Positions 8,228-16,858 of a stretch of 64,000 nucleotides of DNA are shown in pieces. The position numbers and the translations under genes are program-made. The notes beneath the pieces were generated by a model. It saw nothing but the letters and a program-made list of their open reading frames with translations. It did not search any database and was not told the DNA's origin. Each line of letters opens with the position of its first letter. The first letter of the stretch is position 1. The DNA lies in NCBI RefSeq assembly GCF_001899645.1, contig NZ_MKVV01000054.1:1-64000 (forward strand), written 5' to 3'. The DNA comes from Pseudonocardia sp. 73-21 (GTDB taxonomy: Bacteria > Actinomycetota > Actinomycetes > Mycobacteriales > Pseudonocardiaceae).

Positions 8228-10228
8228 TCAGTTCCGGTCCTGTCCGTTCTCGTGCGCCCACAGCAGCTCGACGATCCGGGCTACTCGTTCGCGGCGGTGG
8301 CGCCGGTAGGTGGAGAACGGCAGCCCGAGCAGTTCCGCGGCCCGTTCCTGGGTCGGGGCCGGGCGCAGATAGGTGCGGTCGATCGCCCGGAACAGCTTCT
8401 CGTCGCGAGGGTGCCCGCGCAGCGCCTCGGCCGCCTCGGACAAAGCTGCGCGCAGCGCCTCGGGTCCGCCGCCGCGCTCGCGCACCTGGCGCAGCACCAG
8501 CAGTGGGTTGCCGGCCAGCAGATCCGTGCGGCCCAGATCACGCAGCGCCGCGCGGGTGGCGTCGGCGAGAACCTCCCGAGTCAACGCTGCCTCGGGAGCC
8601 GGCGGTGACGGAGGCATCGCCTCGTCGAACCTCCCCGGCCGGCGTGTGTCATGCACGAACAGCGAGTACCGACGGCGCCCGATCGGCTCGTCGGGTCCGG
8701 GTGCACGGTGGTAGGCGATCGTGGCGAAGAACGGCGCCCAGACATCCGGGTCGGCCGCGGTCGTCATCACCCAGGCCACCATCGGACGGGTGGCGACCAG
8801 CTCGATAGTGATCACCGAGTTCAGGTCCACCGCGGGCGAGCCAGGATTCTGGTAGACGTCGCGGTCGATCGTGAACCGGTTCAACAGCACCTCTTGCCCC
8901 GGCGCCGGGGGGTCGTGTTCCTGGGCGTGCCGCCAGGCCGCGGCCGCGACCGGGTCTGCGCGAACGTCGTCGTCTGCTTCGGTGAGGGCCAGCCAGGCGA
9001 CCACTCCGGCGAGCTCGCCGCGGGTGCGATAGACGGTGAATGCCTCCGGCTGGCGGTGCAGCTAGCGGGCGGCGATGGCCGCGGATTCGGGCCCCTCATG
9101 GACGGCCACCAGAGCCAGCAGCTCATCGCGGTCCACGGTGTCCACCGCTTCCCCGACGACCGTGCCCAACGTTTCCCAGTTCCAGTACCGGCTCGAGACC
9201 GGGTGGGCGCGCGCCGCGAAGATCAGATCGAAGATCGCCTCCCTCCGGGCGCTGCCGGTCTCGACGCCGATCCGCTGATAGACCCGGCCCAGGATCCGCC
9301 CCGACAGCTCCCGGTACCGCCCCTCGTCACGCCAGTGCAGATCCGCCTCGAGCACGTCGCGGGCCAGGTCGTGCGGATAGAGCCCGCGCGGACCCGCATC
9401 GACACACGACAGGCCACGCAACCAGTCGAACAGCGGGCCGGCGTCGTCGACCTCGAGCACCTCCCGCAGCACCGACTCGGTGGTGAATCGGGCCAGCGCA
9501 CACACCGCGAGTGCGCGACGATGCGCCTCGTCGGGCACCACATCCAATAGTCGCGACACCAGTACCGCGAGCACGTCGGGGTCACTCAGCAGAGACCCCT
9601 CCAGCGCGGCCCGACCGTGTTCGGCGAGGACGTCTGCCACCAGCGCCAGCGCGAGCGGATGCCCGCGCACCGCCACAGCGGTCTCGGCACGCACGTCCGC
9701 ATCCACCCCCGCAGCAGCCAGATAGCGCGTCGCGTCTTCCATGCCCAGGTTCCCCAGCCGGATCACCCGCAACAACTCCCGCCACGCCGGGTCCGAAAGC
9801 CAACCCGGTGGAAGCGGGCGGCGGCCGGCGATCACCACCATCGAGCCGTCGAAGAGACCGGGCACGAACTCCTCGCGCAGCCAGTCATCCAGCGGCTCCA
9901 GCAACTCGTAGGTGTCCACCAGGACCACCACCGGTCCAACGCCGACATCCGGGCCCGCGACCTGCAGAAACGACTCCGAGTTCGGGCGTACGTCGTGTCC
10001 ATCGACCCGCACCACCGCGAACCCCGCCTCGGTAGCCTGGTCAGCGAACATCCGCAGCAACGCGCTTTTGCCGACCCCTCCGTCGCCCTGCACGAACAAC
10101 ACCACGAAACCCGAACCGGTATCGGCCACCAAGCTGGCGCCGAACAGCTCGCGCTCCGCGACCCGGCCCACGAAGGTCCGCCGCCGCGACGCGGCAACTC
10201 TGTCCTGCAGGCGCCGCTCCATAAACAC
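8228..10228 (-). pseudogene. STAND-like ATPase with C-terminal HTH, interrupted by one in-frame TAG
   Basis: The first part (10228 to 9065) has a P-loop GDGGVGKSALL (about residue 50), a Walker B-like VVVLVDTYE and helical segments typical of STAND/LuxR-type regulators. TAG at 9062-9064 stops the frame after ESAAIAAR. The same frame then carries LHRQPEAFTVYRTRGELAG and about 270 more residues. The latter end in a DNA-binding-like segment ([22 protein letters not shown]). The stop may replace a Trp codon, since AAIAAR-W-LH would be natural. The lower half could be made by re-initiation at the GTG at 9004. It lies upstream of, and co-directional with, the flavoprotein gene, so it may regulate it. 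Confidence 0.7.
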
Positions 10229-10338
10229 GAAAGACTATCCTGGCCGTACCGGTGAACCGACTCAAACAAGTGTTCTCAAGGTCGGCGGAGCACGCCTGTT
10301 CGGAGTGGAGCGCTCTGCACGATGGCTTCGCTGCGTCC

Positions 10339-10347
10339 GGTGCCCGG
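10339..10347. repeat. Target-site duplication, left copy
   Basis: GGTGCCCGG directly abuts the left end of the IS256-type element. An identical 9-mer abuts the right end at 11805-11813. A 9-bp duplication fits the 8-9 bp expected for IS256. Confidence 0.85.
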
Positions 10348-11804
10348 GAGGTTGTCCCGAAGCTCGTGGAACTTCGGTGGCGGCCCGGTGATCATCAGGC
10401 GGCGTTGACGGTCTCATCATGACGGGTGCCACCGACAGTTTCGGTGGCGACATGCCGTTCGAGCGCGGCCCGCAGCGTCTTGAGGTGGAGGTGGCCGTTG
10501 ACGCGCCGGAACTGGGTGCCGGCCTCGACCATGCCCGCGGCGCACCAGCGCAGCGCCATGGTGCCGTCGCGCCACCGCTTGACGTTCGTGCTGTGATCAC
10601 GACAGATGCCGATCATGCTTTCGATGGCGTTGGTCGATCGCAGCGTTCGAGCGAGCGTGGGAGGCACTCCCAGGCGGAGCACGGTGAGGGTCTCCTCCAG
10701 GCCCTCGCGCAGGCTGGCGGCGGCTCCGGGGTGGGTGCGGTCGAGCTCGGCGGCCAGGGCCTCGAGCTGGGCCTGGGCGGCCAGCGCGGACTCGGCGTGG
10801 TAGGCCGTCCGCATCCGCTTCACCACGACGGAGCGCAGTTTCTGGGGGAGCTTGTCGCGCACGTTGCGGATCTTGTGCAGCTGACAGCGGCCGATCACCG
10901 GGTGGTCGAACACCTCGCGTACCGCCGCCCGCAGCGCCTTCGCGCCGTCGAGGACGACCAGGATCGGCGCGGTGGTGTCCAGGCCGCGTTCGCGCAGGTC
11001 GACTAGCAGGTCCCGGACCACGGTGGTGTTCTCGGTGGAGCCCTCCACCAGCGACAACGGGTGTTTGGTGCCGTCGATGCCGATACCCAGCGCGACCACG
11101 CACAGGTGCTCCCCGAAGTGCACCCCGTCGATCATCAACGCCACCAGGTCCAGCGAGGACAGATCCGCGGCCAGCAGCTGGGCCAGCGCGGTCTCGGTGG
11201 CCTTGACGAACCGCCGCGACACCGCCGACTTGCTGGTCGCGGTGGCGGTCTGCTCGGTGCGGGTACCGACGGGCTCCAGCCCGACCGGGTAGCGGCGCGT
11301 CGAGAGCCCGGCCAGCATCCGGTCCATCGCCATCCGTCCCAGCACCTCCGTGCCGGAGAACAGCTCGTAGGCCGGCACCGGCAACTCCCCGGAGCCATCC
11401 GCGGCGCGGACCCGCGGTCGATCGACCGGGACCCGGCGTCCGCCCAGGGTCACCGAGCCGGCGCCGTGCCCGTGGCGGGTCGCGGTCCGGTCCGGGTCGT
11501 GGCGGCCCTTGGGCCCCGCGATCGCGGTCACCTCGGCCTCCATGATCGAGGCCATCACCTGCAACCCGGCACCGACCGCGAGAGCCAACAGGCCCTCGCG
11601 CATGTCCTGGGCCAGCTCGGCCAGCGCCACGTTCACCGTCTCCGGCACGGCCAGCCCACTCGTATCCATCGGATCGGTCTGGTAATTCTTCCTCACGGCG
11701 GTCCCCTTCCAGGTGCTCTTGGCAGATCACCCGAGTACCTACCCCATGGCAGGACTCAGGTGGGGGACCGCCACCTCAACTTCCACGAGACCCGGGACAA
11801 CCTC
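10348..11804 (-). mobile_element. Complete IS256-family insertion sequence (about 1.46 kb)
   Basis: Both ends carry imperfect inverted repeats of roughly 36 bp. The left end (10348-10383) starts GAGGTTGTCCCG, followed by CTCGTGGAA and GGTGGCGG. The right end (11768-11804) is its reverse complement with a few mismatches. The transposase is intact and a perfect 9-bp target duplication flanks the element. This looks like a recent, still competent insertion. Confidence 0.88.
10395..11696 (-). CDS. IS256/Mutator-family transposase
   Basis: The 433-residue protein matches the Mutator-type DDE transposases. It contains LMIDGVHFGEH with the first catalytic Asp, VVLDGAKALRAAV with the second Asp, the C-x2-H signature RCQLHKIRNV, and the conserved LRSTNAIESMIG holding the Glu. 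The frame is full length with no breaks. The gene fills the element, with the stop about 45 nt inside one end and the start about 110 nt inside the other. Confidence 0.92.
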   Translation of the reverse strand: MRKNYQTDPMDTSGLAVPETVNVALAELAQDMREGLLALAVGAGLQVMASIMEAEVTAIAGPKGRHDPDRTATRHGHGAGSVTLGGRRVPVDRPRVRAADGSGELPVPAYELFSGTEVLGRMAMDRMLAGLSTRRYPVGLEPVGTRTEQTATATSKSAVSRRFVKATETALAQLLAADLSSLDLVALMIDGVHFGEHLCVVALGIGIDGTKHPLSLVEGSTENTTVVRDLLVDLRERGLDTTAPILVVLDGAKALRAAVREVFDHPVIGRCQLHKIRNVRDKLPQKLRSVVVKRMRTAYHAESALAAQAQLEALAAELDRTHPGAAASLREGLEETLTVLRLGVPPTLARTLRSTNAIESMIGICRDHSTNVKRWRDGTMALRWCAAGMVEAGTQFRRVNGHLHLKTLRAALERHVATETVGGTRHDETVNAA

Positions 11805-11813
11805 GGTGCCCGG
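11805..11813. repeat. Target-site duplication, right copy
   Basis: GGTGCCCGG, identical to the copy at 10339-10347, directly follows the right terminal repeat of the IS256-type element. Confidence 0.85.
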
Positions 11814-12007
11814 CCCGCACGGTCAGGTCGACAGCGGCGCGAGCGCGACTGGCTTGGCACGTTCCGCCAACTCGACTCGCCCAAAGATGTTATGAGAGCC
11901 GATCATGACCGATACGGACGAGCTGTGGGTGACGGATGGTCTCGTCCGCCGAGTGCAGTTCGGTAGCACACGACCGACCCGATACGCGAAACTCGCATTC
12001 ATTGCAA

Positions 12008-13159
12008 TTATGCATGTTGCGCGTCCACGGATACGTGGACATGATCGAAGTGGCCGCCGGTAGCGTCTCGTACGTTGTAGATACCGCCGCCGTCGTAGGG
12101 TTCACCCCAGCTGCCGGCCACATCACGTGTCGTCAGTGACCAGAATCGGCCCTGCCAGATCAGGTATTTCACGTGCAGGGCGGCGGCGTGGGCGCGGAGC
12201 CAGGTGGCGATGCGCCAGCCGTCCGCCAGGTCGGATCCGGTGGGGAACGTACCGGCGCGGGTGGGGAACAGGTCGCAGGCATTGCCCTTGGGATGATCAC
12301 TTGTGGGGTTCCAGGCATGTGGATCCCAGCATCCGGCGGCGCGGATCGCCCGGCCTGGGCCGGGAGCTCCGAACGCGGCGACGATCTCGTCGTAGGCGTG
12401 ACGCATGGTCGGGGTGACGCAGCCCCGTCCGTTGGGATCGGGTTGTGTGCAGCCCCTCCCCGACGCGCTGAACGGCGCTGGATCGGGAAGGTCGGTGATC
12501 GTGACGGGCGCGGTCGGGCGACTGATGCGCTCGGTGATCGCGTGGACGTCGGCGATGTAGCGCTGGACCGTGGCCGCGCAGGCCGTGCCGCAGCCGGCTT
12601 CCCCGGCAGCGGGGATTCCGCTGCGGGAGTCGAGTACGCGGCCGCAGCCGGCGACGTGGCAGACGAGTAGGGCGTCGAGAGGGTCGGTCGGTTTACCTGT
12701 GGCCGCGATATGGGCGGTGACGAGGCGGAGGTTGCTACAGATCCAGGGGATCGCGATCTGGAGGTGCCGATCCGGTTGGAAGACCTCGGCACCGGTGGGC
12801 GGCGGTGTCGCCGGCCAGGGCGCGCCGCCAGCTCCGTTCCAGGTGGGTTCGGTGAGTTGGAAGAGGCCGGCTGCGCGGCCGGTCGGGTTGTAGGCGGCGG
12901 GGTACCAGCCGGACTCGACGTCGGCGATGGCGACCGCCCACGGGAGGGGTAGCTCGGGACAGTCGCGGTCGATCAACTTTGTCAGCTCGGGCAGCAGTTG
13001 CGTGGCCAGGGGCGGGAGGGTGCTGGTGTCGATCCGCGCAGTCGCGGTGCTGAGCGCGGGGATGACCGTGGCGGTGAGGGCGCCGATGAGCAGGAGCGGC
13101 GCGAGCATGACCGCGGCGGCGGCCGCGGTGAGTCCGGTGACCGTCCGGCCGGTGCTCAT
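12008..13159 (-). CDS. Conjugation-linked peptidoglycan hydrolase (SLT plus M15-like domain)
   Basis: The 383-residue protein starts with a signal-anchor helix (about residues 8-32). A lytic-transglycosylase-like domain follows, with the catalytic Glu in AIADVESGWYPAAYN and GLFQLTEPTW. The C-terminal domain has the zinc-site pattern SDHPKGNACDLF and GHFDHVHVSV, and a KYLIWQGRFW segment, as in D-Ala-D-Ala peptidase-like (ARB_07466-type) domains. Together these would open the cell wall for the conjugation channel. The ATG at 13159 overlaps the upstream stop by 4 nt; residues that could be read upstream are arginine-proline shadow. It is the last gene of the operon. Confidence 0.85.
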   Translation of the reverse strand: MSTGRTVTGLTAAAAAVMLAPLLLIGALTATVIPALSTATARIDTSTLPPLATQLLPELTKLIDRDCPELPLPWAVAIADVESGWYPAAYNPTGRAAGLFQLTEPTWNGAGGAPWPATPPPTGAEVFQPDRHLQIAIPWICSNLRLVTAHIAATGKPTDPLDALLVCHVAGCGRVLDSRSGIPAAGEAGCGTACAATVQRYIADVHAITERISRPTAPVTITDLPDPAPFSASGRGCTQPDPNGRGCVTPTMRHAYDEIVAAFGAPGPGRAIRAAGCWDPHAWNPTSDHPKGNACDLFPTRAGTFPTGSDLADGWRIATWLRAHAAALHVKYLIWQGRFWSLTTRDVAGSWGEPYDGGGIYNVRDATGGHFDHVHVSVDAQHA

Positions 13160-13650
13160 GGTCCCTGGGTCGGCAGGGTGGGAAGCGGCCGGTGCACGGT
13201 GTGGGCGGGTTGGCGTTCGTGGTGGGCGCAGTCGGTGAAGGGCCCGGAGGGGTGCAGGAGCTCGCGGAGGCAGGGGTCGAGGTGGTCGCGGATCCACAGC
13301 GACATCGCAACGCCGGGTTCGGGGGCGAGTTCGGTCCAGGCGCGGTGCAGCGCTTCGAAGCGGAACACCGCTTCGGGGTGTTCCCACCAGCGCGGGCACC
13401 AGGCGTACTCGCCGCGTAGGGGGCGGGCGGTGACGGCCGCGACGGTGTCGTGCACCCACTCGATCAGCGCTTCCCCGTCCAGTGGTGGCGGGTCGACGGG
13501 GGCGGCGACGTCGTCGTCGGGGTCGATGTCGAGGCCGGGGTGGCCGTTGAGGAGGTCGTCGAGAAGGTCGGTCTGGTGGGCGCGCCAGGATTCGAGGGCG
13601 GTGACGCGCGCGGCGAGCTCGGCGAGGGTGCGGGTGATGTCGTCGGTCAC
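13156..13650 (-). CDS. DUF4913 family protein
   Basis: The 164-residue protein starts at a GTG overlapping the coupling-protein stop by 4 nt. It begins TDDITRTLAELAARVTALESWRAHQTD. The conserved core LRGEYAWCPRWWEHPEAVFRFEALHRAWTEL and WIRDHLDPCLRELL is typical of DUF4913 proteins, which occur almost only in actinobacterial conjugative elements. The molecular role is unknown. Its fixed place between the coupling protein and the wall hydrolase suggests a part in transfer. Confidence 0.85.
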   Translation of the reverse strand: MTDDITRTLAELAARVTALESWRAHQTDLLDDLLNGHPGLDIDPDDDVAAPVDPPPLDGEALIEWVHDTVAAVTARPLRGEYAWCPRWWEHPEAVFRFEALHRAWTELAPEPGVAMSLWIRDHLDPCLRELLHPSGPFTDCAHHERQPAHTVHRPLPTLPTQGP

Positions 13651-15461
13651 GGTTGGTCTCCTCGGCTGATTCTGTGGGTGGGGTGCGACGCGGCGGCGTC
13701 GCGGAGCTCGGCGAGCGCAGTGGCGGCGTAGGCGTGGATGGGGGCGGCGTCGGGTTCGCGGTACCAGGGCTGCAGCTCGCCGAGCCCGGCCGGTCGGCCG
13801 GTCGCGAGCAGCACGGCGTGGGTCTTGGGCAGAGCGCGGAGCCGGTCGGCGGGCAGGATCGCCCGCCTGGTCGTGGAGTACTGCCGGGTGGGGCCCTGCC
13901 CGCGGGCGTGGCTGATCGAGGTCTGTTCGACGTCGTGATCGCCGATGAGCCCGGACAGGCGTTGCAGGAAAGCGTGCTCGTCGACGCCGGCGCCGACGAG
14001 CTTGATCGTGGACGCGGACCACAGGGCGTCCATGCCCTGGCTGCCCCAGACCCCGACGCCCTGCTGGTAGCTCTGCAGCATGGTCAGGACCTGGATGCCG
14101 CGGGAGCCGTAGTGGGAGTACAGCTGCGGCAGGGTCCGGATGGGGCAGATGTTCGCGGCCTCGTCGAGGACGGCGACCACGGGTGGGTCGAGTCGGCCGC
14201 CGCGGGCCTGGGCGGCGAGTTCGGCGACCTCGAGGAGCCGGTCGACGATCGCGGCGACGACGGGTGCGGCGGTCGCGGCGCCTTCCTTGGACAGCAGGTG
14301 CAGGGTGGCCGGGCCGTGGCCGGCGGCGGTGAGGATCTGCCAGGGGTCGAGCTCGGGCAGCTCAGGGCCGGGGTCGCGCCAGGTGGCCGGTGGGGTGACC
14401 CAGCGCAGGATCCGCTCGGAGGTCAGTGCCTTGGTGGCGGTGCGGGCGGTCTGGAAGATGCCCTTGGTGGTGACGTCGGCGCCGCCGAGGCTGGAGTGGA
14501 GGTCGGCGGCTTCCGCGTCGGCGCCTGCCGCGTCGAGAGCGGCGATGGCGTCGCGGCGGCCGTTCTGGAGCCAGGTGACGACGTCGCGGAGCGTCGCTTG
14601 GTCGAGGGCGGCGGCGAGCAGGGTGCCGATGAGGACCTGCTCGCCGGCGGCGTGGAAGAACGGGTCGCGTCGGGTGCCGCCGATGGTGGCCATGAAGTGT
14701 CCGGCCAGCCGGGCTGCGGCCTCGACGCGTTCGGCGTCGGGGGCGTCGCGGATCGCGCGCAGCGGGTCCCACCACCACTGTTGGGGGGCGAAGGCGATCT
14801 GCTGCGGGTCGAACGTCCACACCGGGCCGGTCTCGCCGCGCAACCCGGAGGTCAGCGCCCAGAGGTCGGCCTTGTTGGAGGTGGCGACGGCCAGGCCTGG
14901 GGCGGACAGGACGGCGGGGACGGCGACGGCGCTGGTCTTGTTCGACCGTGGGCCCATGATGACGAGGGCGACGTCCTCCCACGACATCCAGACGTCGCGG
15001 CCGTGGATGCGCAGCAGCCGGATCCCGCGGTCGGCTGGCTCGGGGTCCGCGTCGAGGGCGGGGCGGAGCTGGCGGGCCTTGCGTGCGGCGGCGTCACCGG
15101 CGAGGTCGCCGAGGTGGTGGCGCCGCAGCAGCGAGCGGCGGACCGGATCCCGGGGAACGCGCTGCATGTGGATGACGGCCGCGGCGGTCAGGATGGCTGC
15201 GGCGACAAGGGATATGACGGCTATCGCGGTCCAGAAGAGGGCGACCGGTGCGTCGACGGGCAGGACTGCGCTCGGCCCGTCGGTGAGCAGCCGGGGCAGC
15301 AGGGCGAGGCTCCACGCCGGCGGGCGCGCATGACCCGCCATCGACGCCACAGCGGCCGCGACCCAGACGGCGCTGCTCACGACGATGCTCGTCGCGATCA
15401 CGGCCAGGAGGATCAGTGGTGCGGCCGCGTCGCGCAGCAGCCCGCTGGGCGGGCGGGTCAT
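13647..15461 (-). CDS. Type IV coupling protein, VirD4/TraD-like ATPase
   Basis: The 604-residue protein would feed DNA to the conjugation channel. Two N-terminal membrane helices (about residues 12-40 and 72-98) are followed by the P-loop region VIMGPRSNKTSAVAVPAVL. In this motif Asn stands where Gly is usual, while the Lys is kept. Walker B is VVAVLDEAANI, and SRGIQVLTMLQSYQQG is typical of TraD C-terminal (TraG/TraM-binding) domains. The ATG at 15461 overlaps the VirB4-like stop by 4 nt. Confidence 0.88.
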   Translation of the reverse strand: MTRPPSGLLRDAAAPLILLAVIATSIVVSSAVWVAAAVASMAGHARPPAWSLALLPRLLTDGPSAVLPVDAPVALFWTAIAVISLVAAAILTAAAVIHMQRVPRDPVRRSLLRRHHLGDLAGDAAARKARQLRPALDADPEPADRGIRLLRIHGRDVWMSWEDVALVIMGPRSNKTSAVAVPAVLSAPGLAVATSNKADLWALTSGLRGETGPVWTFDPQQIAFAPQQWWWDPLRAIRDAPDAERVEAAARLAGHFMATIGGTRRDPFFHAAGEQVLIGTLLAAALDQATLRDVVTWLQNGRRDAIAALDAAGADAEAADLHSSLGGADVTTKGIFQTARTATKALTSERILRWVTPPATWRDPGPELPELDPWQILTAAGHGPATLHLLSKEGAATAAPVVAAIVDRLLEVAELAAQARGGRLDPPVVAVLDEAANICPIRTLPQLYSHYGSRGIQVLTMLQSYQQGVGVWGSQGMDALWSASTIKLVGAGVDEHAFLQRLSGLIGDHDVEQTSISHARGQGPTRQYSTTRRAILPADRLRALPKTHAVLLATGRPAGLGELQPWYREPDAAPIHAYAATALAELRDAAASHPTHRISRGDQP

Positions 15462-16858
15462 CGCGGACCGCCCGCGTGGAAGGCGGTGTCGGTGTCGTGC
15501 AGCGCGATCTCGGCGGGGGAGAGGGTGAGGGCGACGGGCAGCCCGATCCGCTGCCCGGATTTGATCAGGTATTTGCCGCGTCCGGGATGGCGGTGCCCGG
15601 TGTGCCAGGTCGGGGGTGCCGCCCAGGACGCGACGAGGGCCCGTTCGCTGTCTGTGAGCGAGACGATGCCGCGGAGCCGGTCGAGCTCGCGTTCGGGCAT
15701 GCCTCCGAGGACGAGGATCGCGGTGCGGGAGGCGAGGCCGCGGGCTTTGGCCCGGTCGGCGTCGGTGGCCAGGGCGTCGAGGTCGTCGAGGCTGTGGGTG
15801 ATCTGCAGGGACACGACGCCGTGGTGGCGGCCCAGGCGGGTGATGCGGTCGGCCTTCTCCACCAGCCCGGGTGCCGCGCGCAGTGCCCGCCACAACTCGT
15901 CCTGGACCTGTACGACGTTGCGGGTGGTGGTGTCGGTGAGCGCGGCGGCCCAGGCCCAGGAGCAGAGCATCGCGGCGGCGACTATGTCGTCGGTGTCTCC
16001 GTCCAGTGCGCTGATGTCCAGCGACACCGCGGGCGAGTCGGCGTCCGGGCGGACGGTGGAGGGTTGGTCGAACAGCCCGCGCAGTGGGCCGTCGCACAGC
16101 AGCCCGAGGGTGTTGACCAGCGTGCGGGTCGTGCGGGCGTAGTCGTCGGGCCCGGTGGCGGCGGCGATCCGATGCAGCAGGTCACCGCCGCGGGTCAGGA
16201 CGTGCAGGACCTCGGGGATCAGCGGGGCGTCGGTGGTGTGGGTGACCAGGTCGAGGGCGGAGCCGAGCAGCCGCCGTCCGGTGGGGTCGGTATCGCGGCC
16301 GGCGACGACGGTGAGCAGAGCGTCGAGCAGCGCGAGCCGGCGGGCGCGTAGCGTCTCGGCGAGCCGAGTCCGTTCGGCGCCGACGGCGGCGGCGATCGCG
16401 GGTTGGTAGGGGCCGGGATCGAGCGGGTTGAGGGTGTGGCGCCCGCGCCCGATCCGCCACACCGTGCCACCGAGGGCGGCGATGAGCGGGGTGTATTCGC
16501 CCTTGACATCGCCGGGGACGACGGCGCGCAGCCCGAACCCGACCAGGCCCAGGATCAGGCGTTTCGTGATCGAGGACTTCCCGATACCGGGTTGGCCCTG
16601 CACCCACACCCCGGTGTTGGAGACCAGGCCGGTGCGCAGCCAGTGCGCGGGGTCGAGCCCGACGGTTTCGGCGGTGTACAGGTGACGGCCGATCGGCACG
16701 CCGCGCACGTCGGCACCGGAGGCGACGGCGAACGGGAACAGCCCGCACAGCTGGCTGGTCGTGCCCGCGTACCGGGTTCCGGCTTCGACGTTCGCGGCCC
16801 GCCCGCCGTGCGGCAGCGCCCATCCCCACGGGCGCGGCACCGGTGCGTCGGCGGTCAT
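15458..16858 (-). CDS. VirB4/TraC-like conjugation ATPase
   Basis: The 466-residue ATPase has Walker A GQPGIGKSSITKRLI (about residue 95), then DVKGEYTPLIAALGG and a Walker B-like VVQVQDELWRAL. It matches the C-terminal ATPase half of VirB4. The missing N-terminal half is likely supplied by the adjacent SCO6880-family protein, the usual arrangement in actinobacterial elements. Overlaps are 4 nt on both sides. Confidence 0.85.
   Translation of the reverse strand: MTADAPVPRPWGWALPHGGRAANVEAGTRYAGTTSQLCGLFPFAVASGADVRGVPIGRHLYTAETVGLDPAHWLRTGLVSNTGVWVQGQPGIGKSSITKRLILGLVGFGLRAVVPGDVKGEYTPLIAALGGTVWRIGRGRHTLNPLDPGPYQPAIAAAVGAERTRLAETLRARRLALLDALLTVVAGRDTDPTGRRLLGSALDLVTHTTDAPLIPEVLHVLTRGGDLLHRIAAATGPDDYARTTRTLVNTLGLLCDGPLRGLFDQPSTVRPDADSPAVSLDISALDGDTDDIVAAAMLCSWAWAAALTDTTTRNVVQVQDELWRALRAAPGLVEKADRITRLGRHHGVVSLQITHSLDDLDALATDADRAKARGLASRTAILVLGGMPERELDRLRGIVSLTDSERALVASWAAPPTWHTGHRHPGRGKYLIKSGQRIGLPVALTLSPAEIALHDTDTAFHAGGPR

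Noticed and set aside
10250..11966. An 84-residue frame (starting VNRLKQVFSRS) that appears when the IS256 element and one target copy are removed
   Set aside because: The joined frame is open but has no recognisable family or ribosome site, and another frame across the join is also open.
11904..12065. Small plus-strand frame starting MTDTDELWVTDGLVRR
   Set aside because: It overlaps the 3' end of the peptidoglycan hydrolase gene antiparallel and has no supporting similarity.
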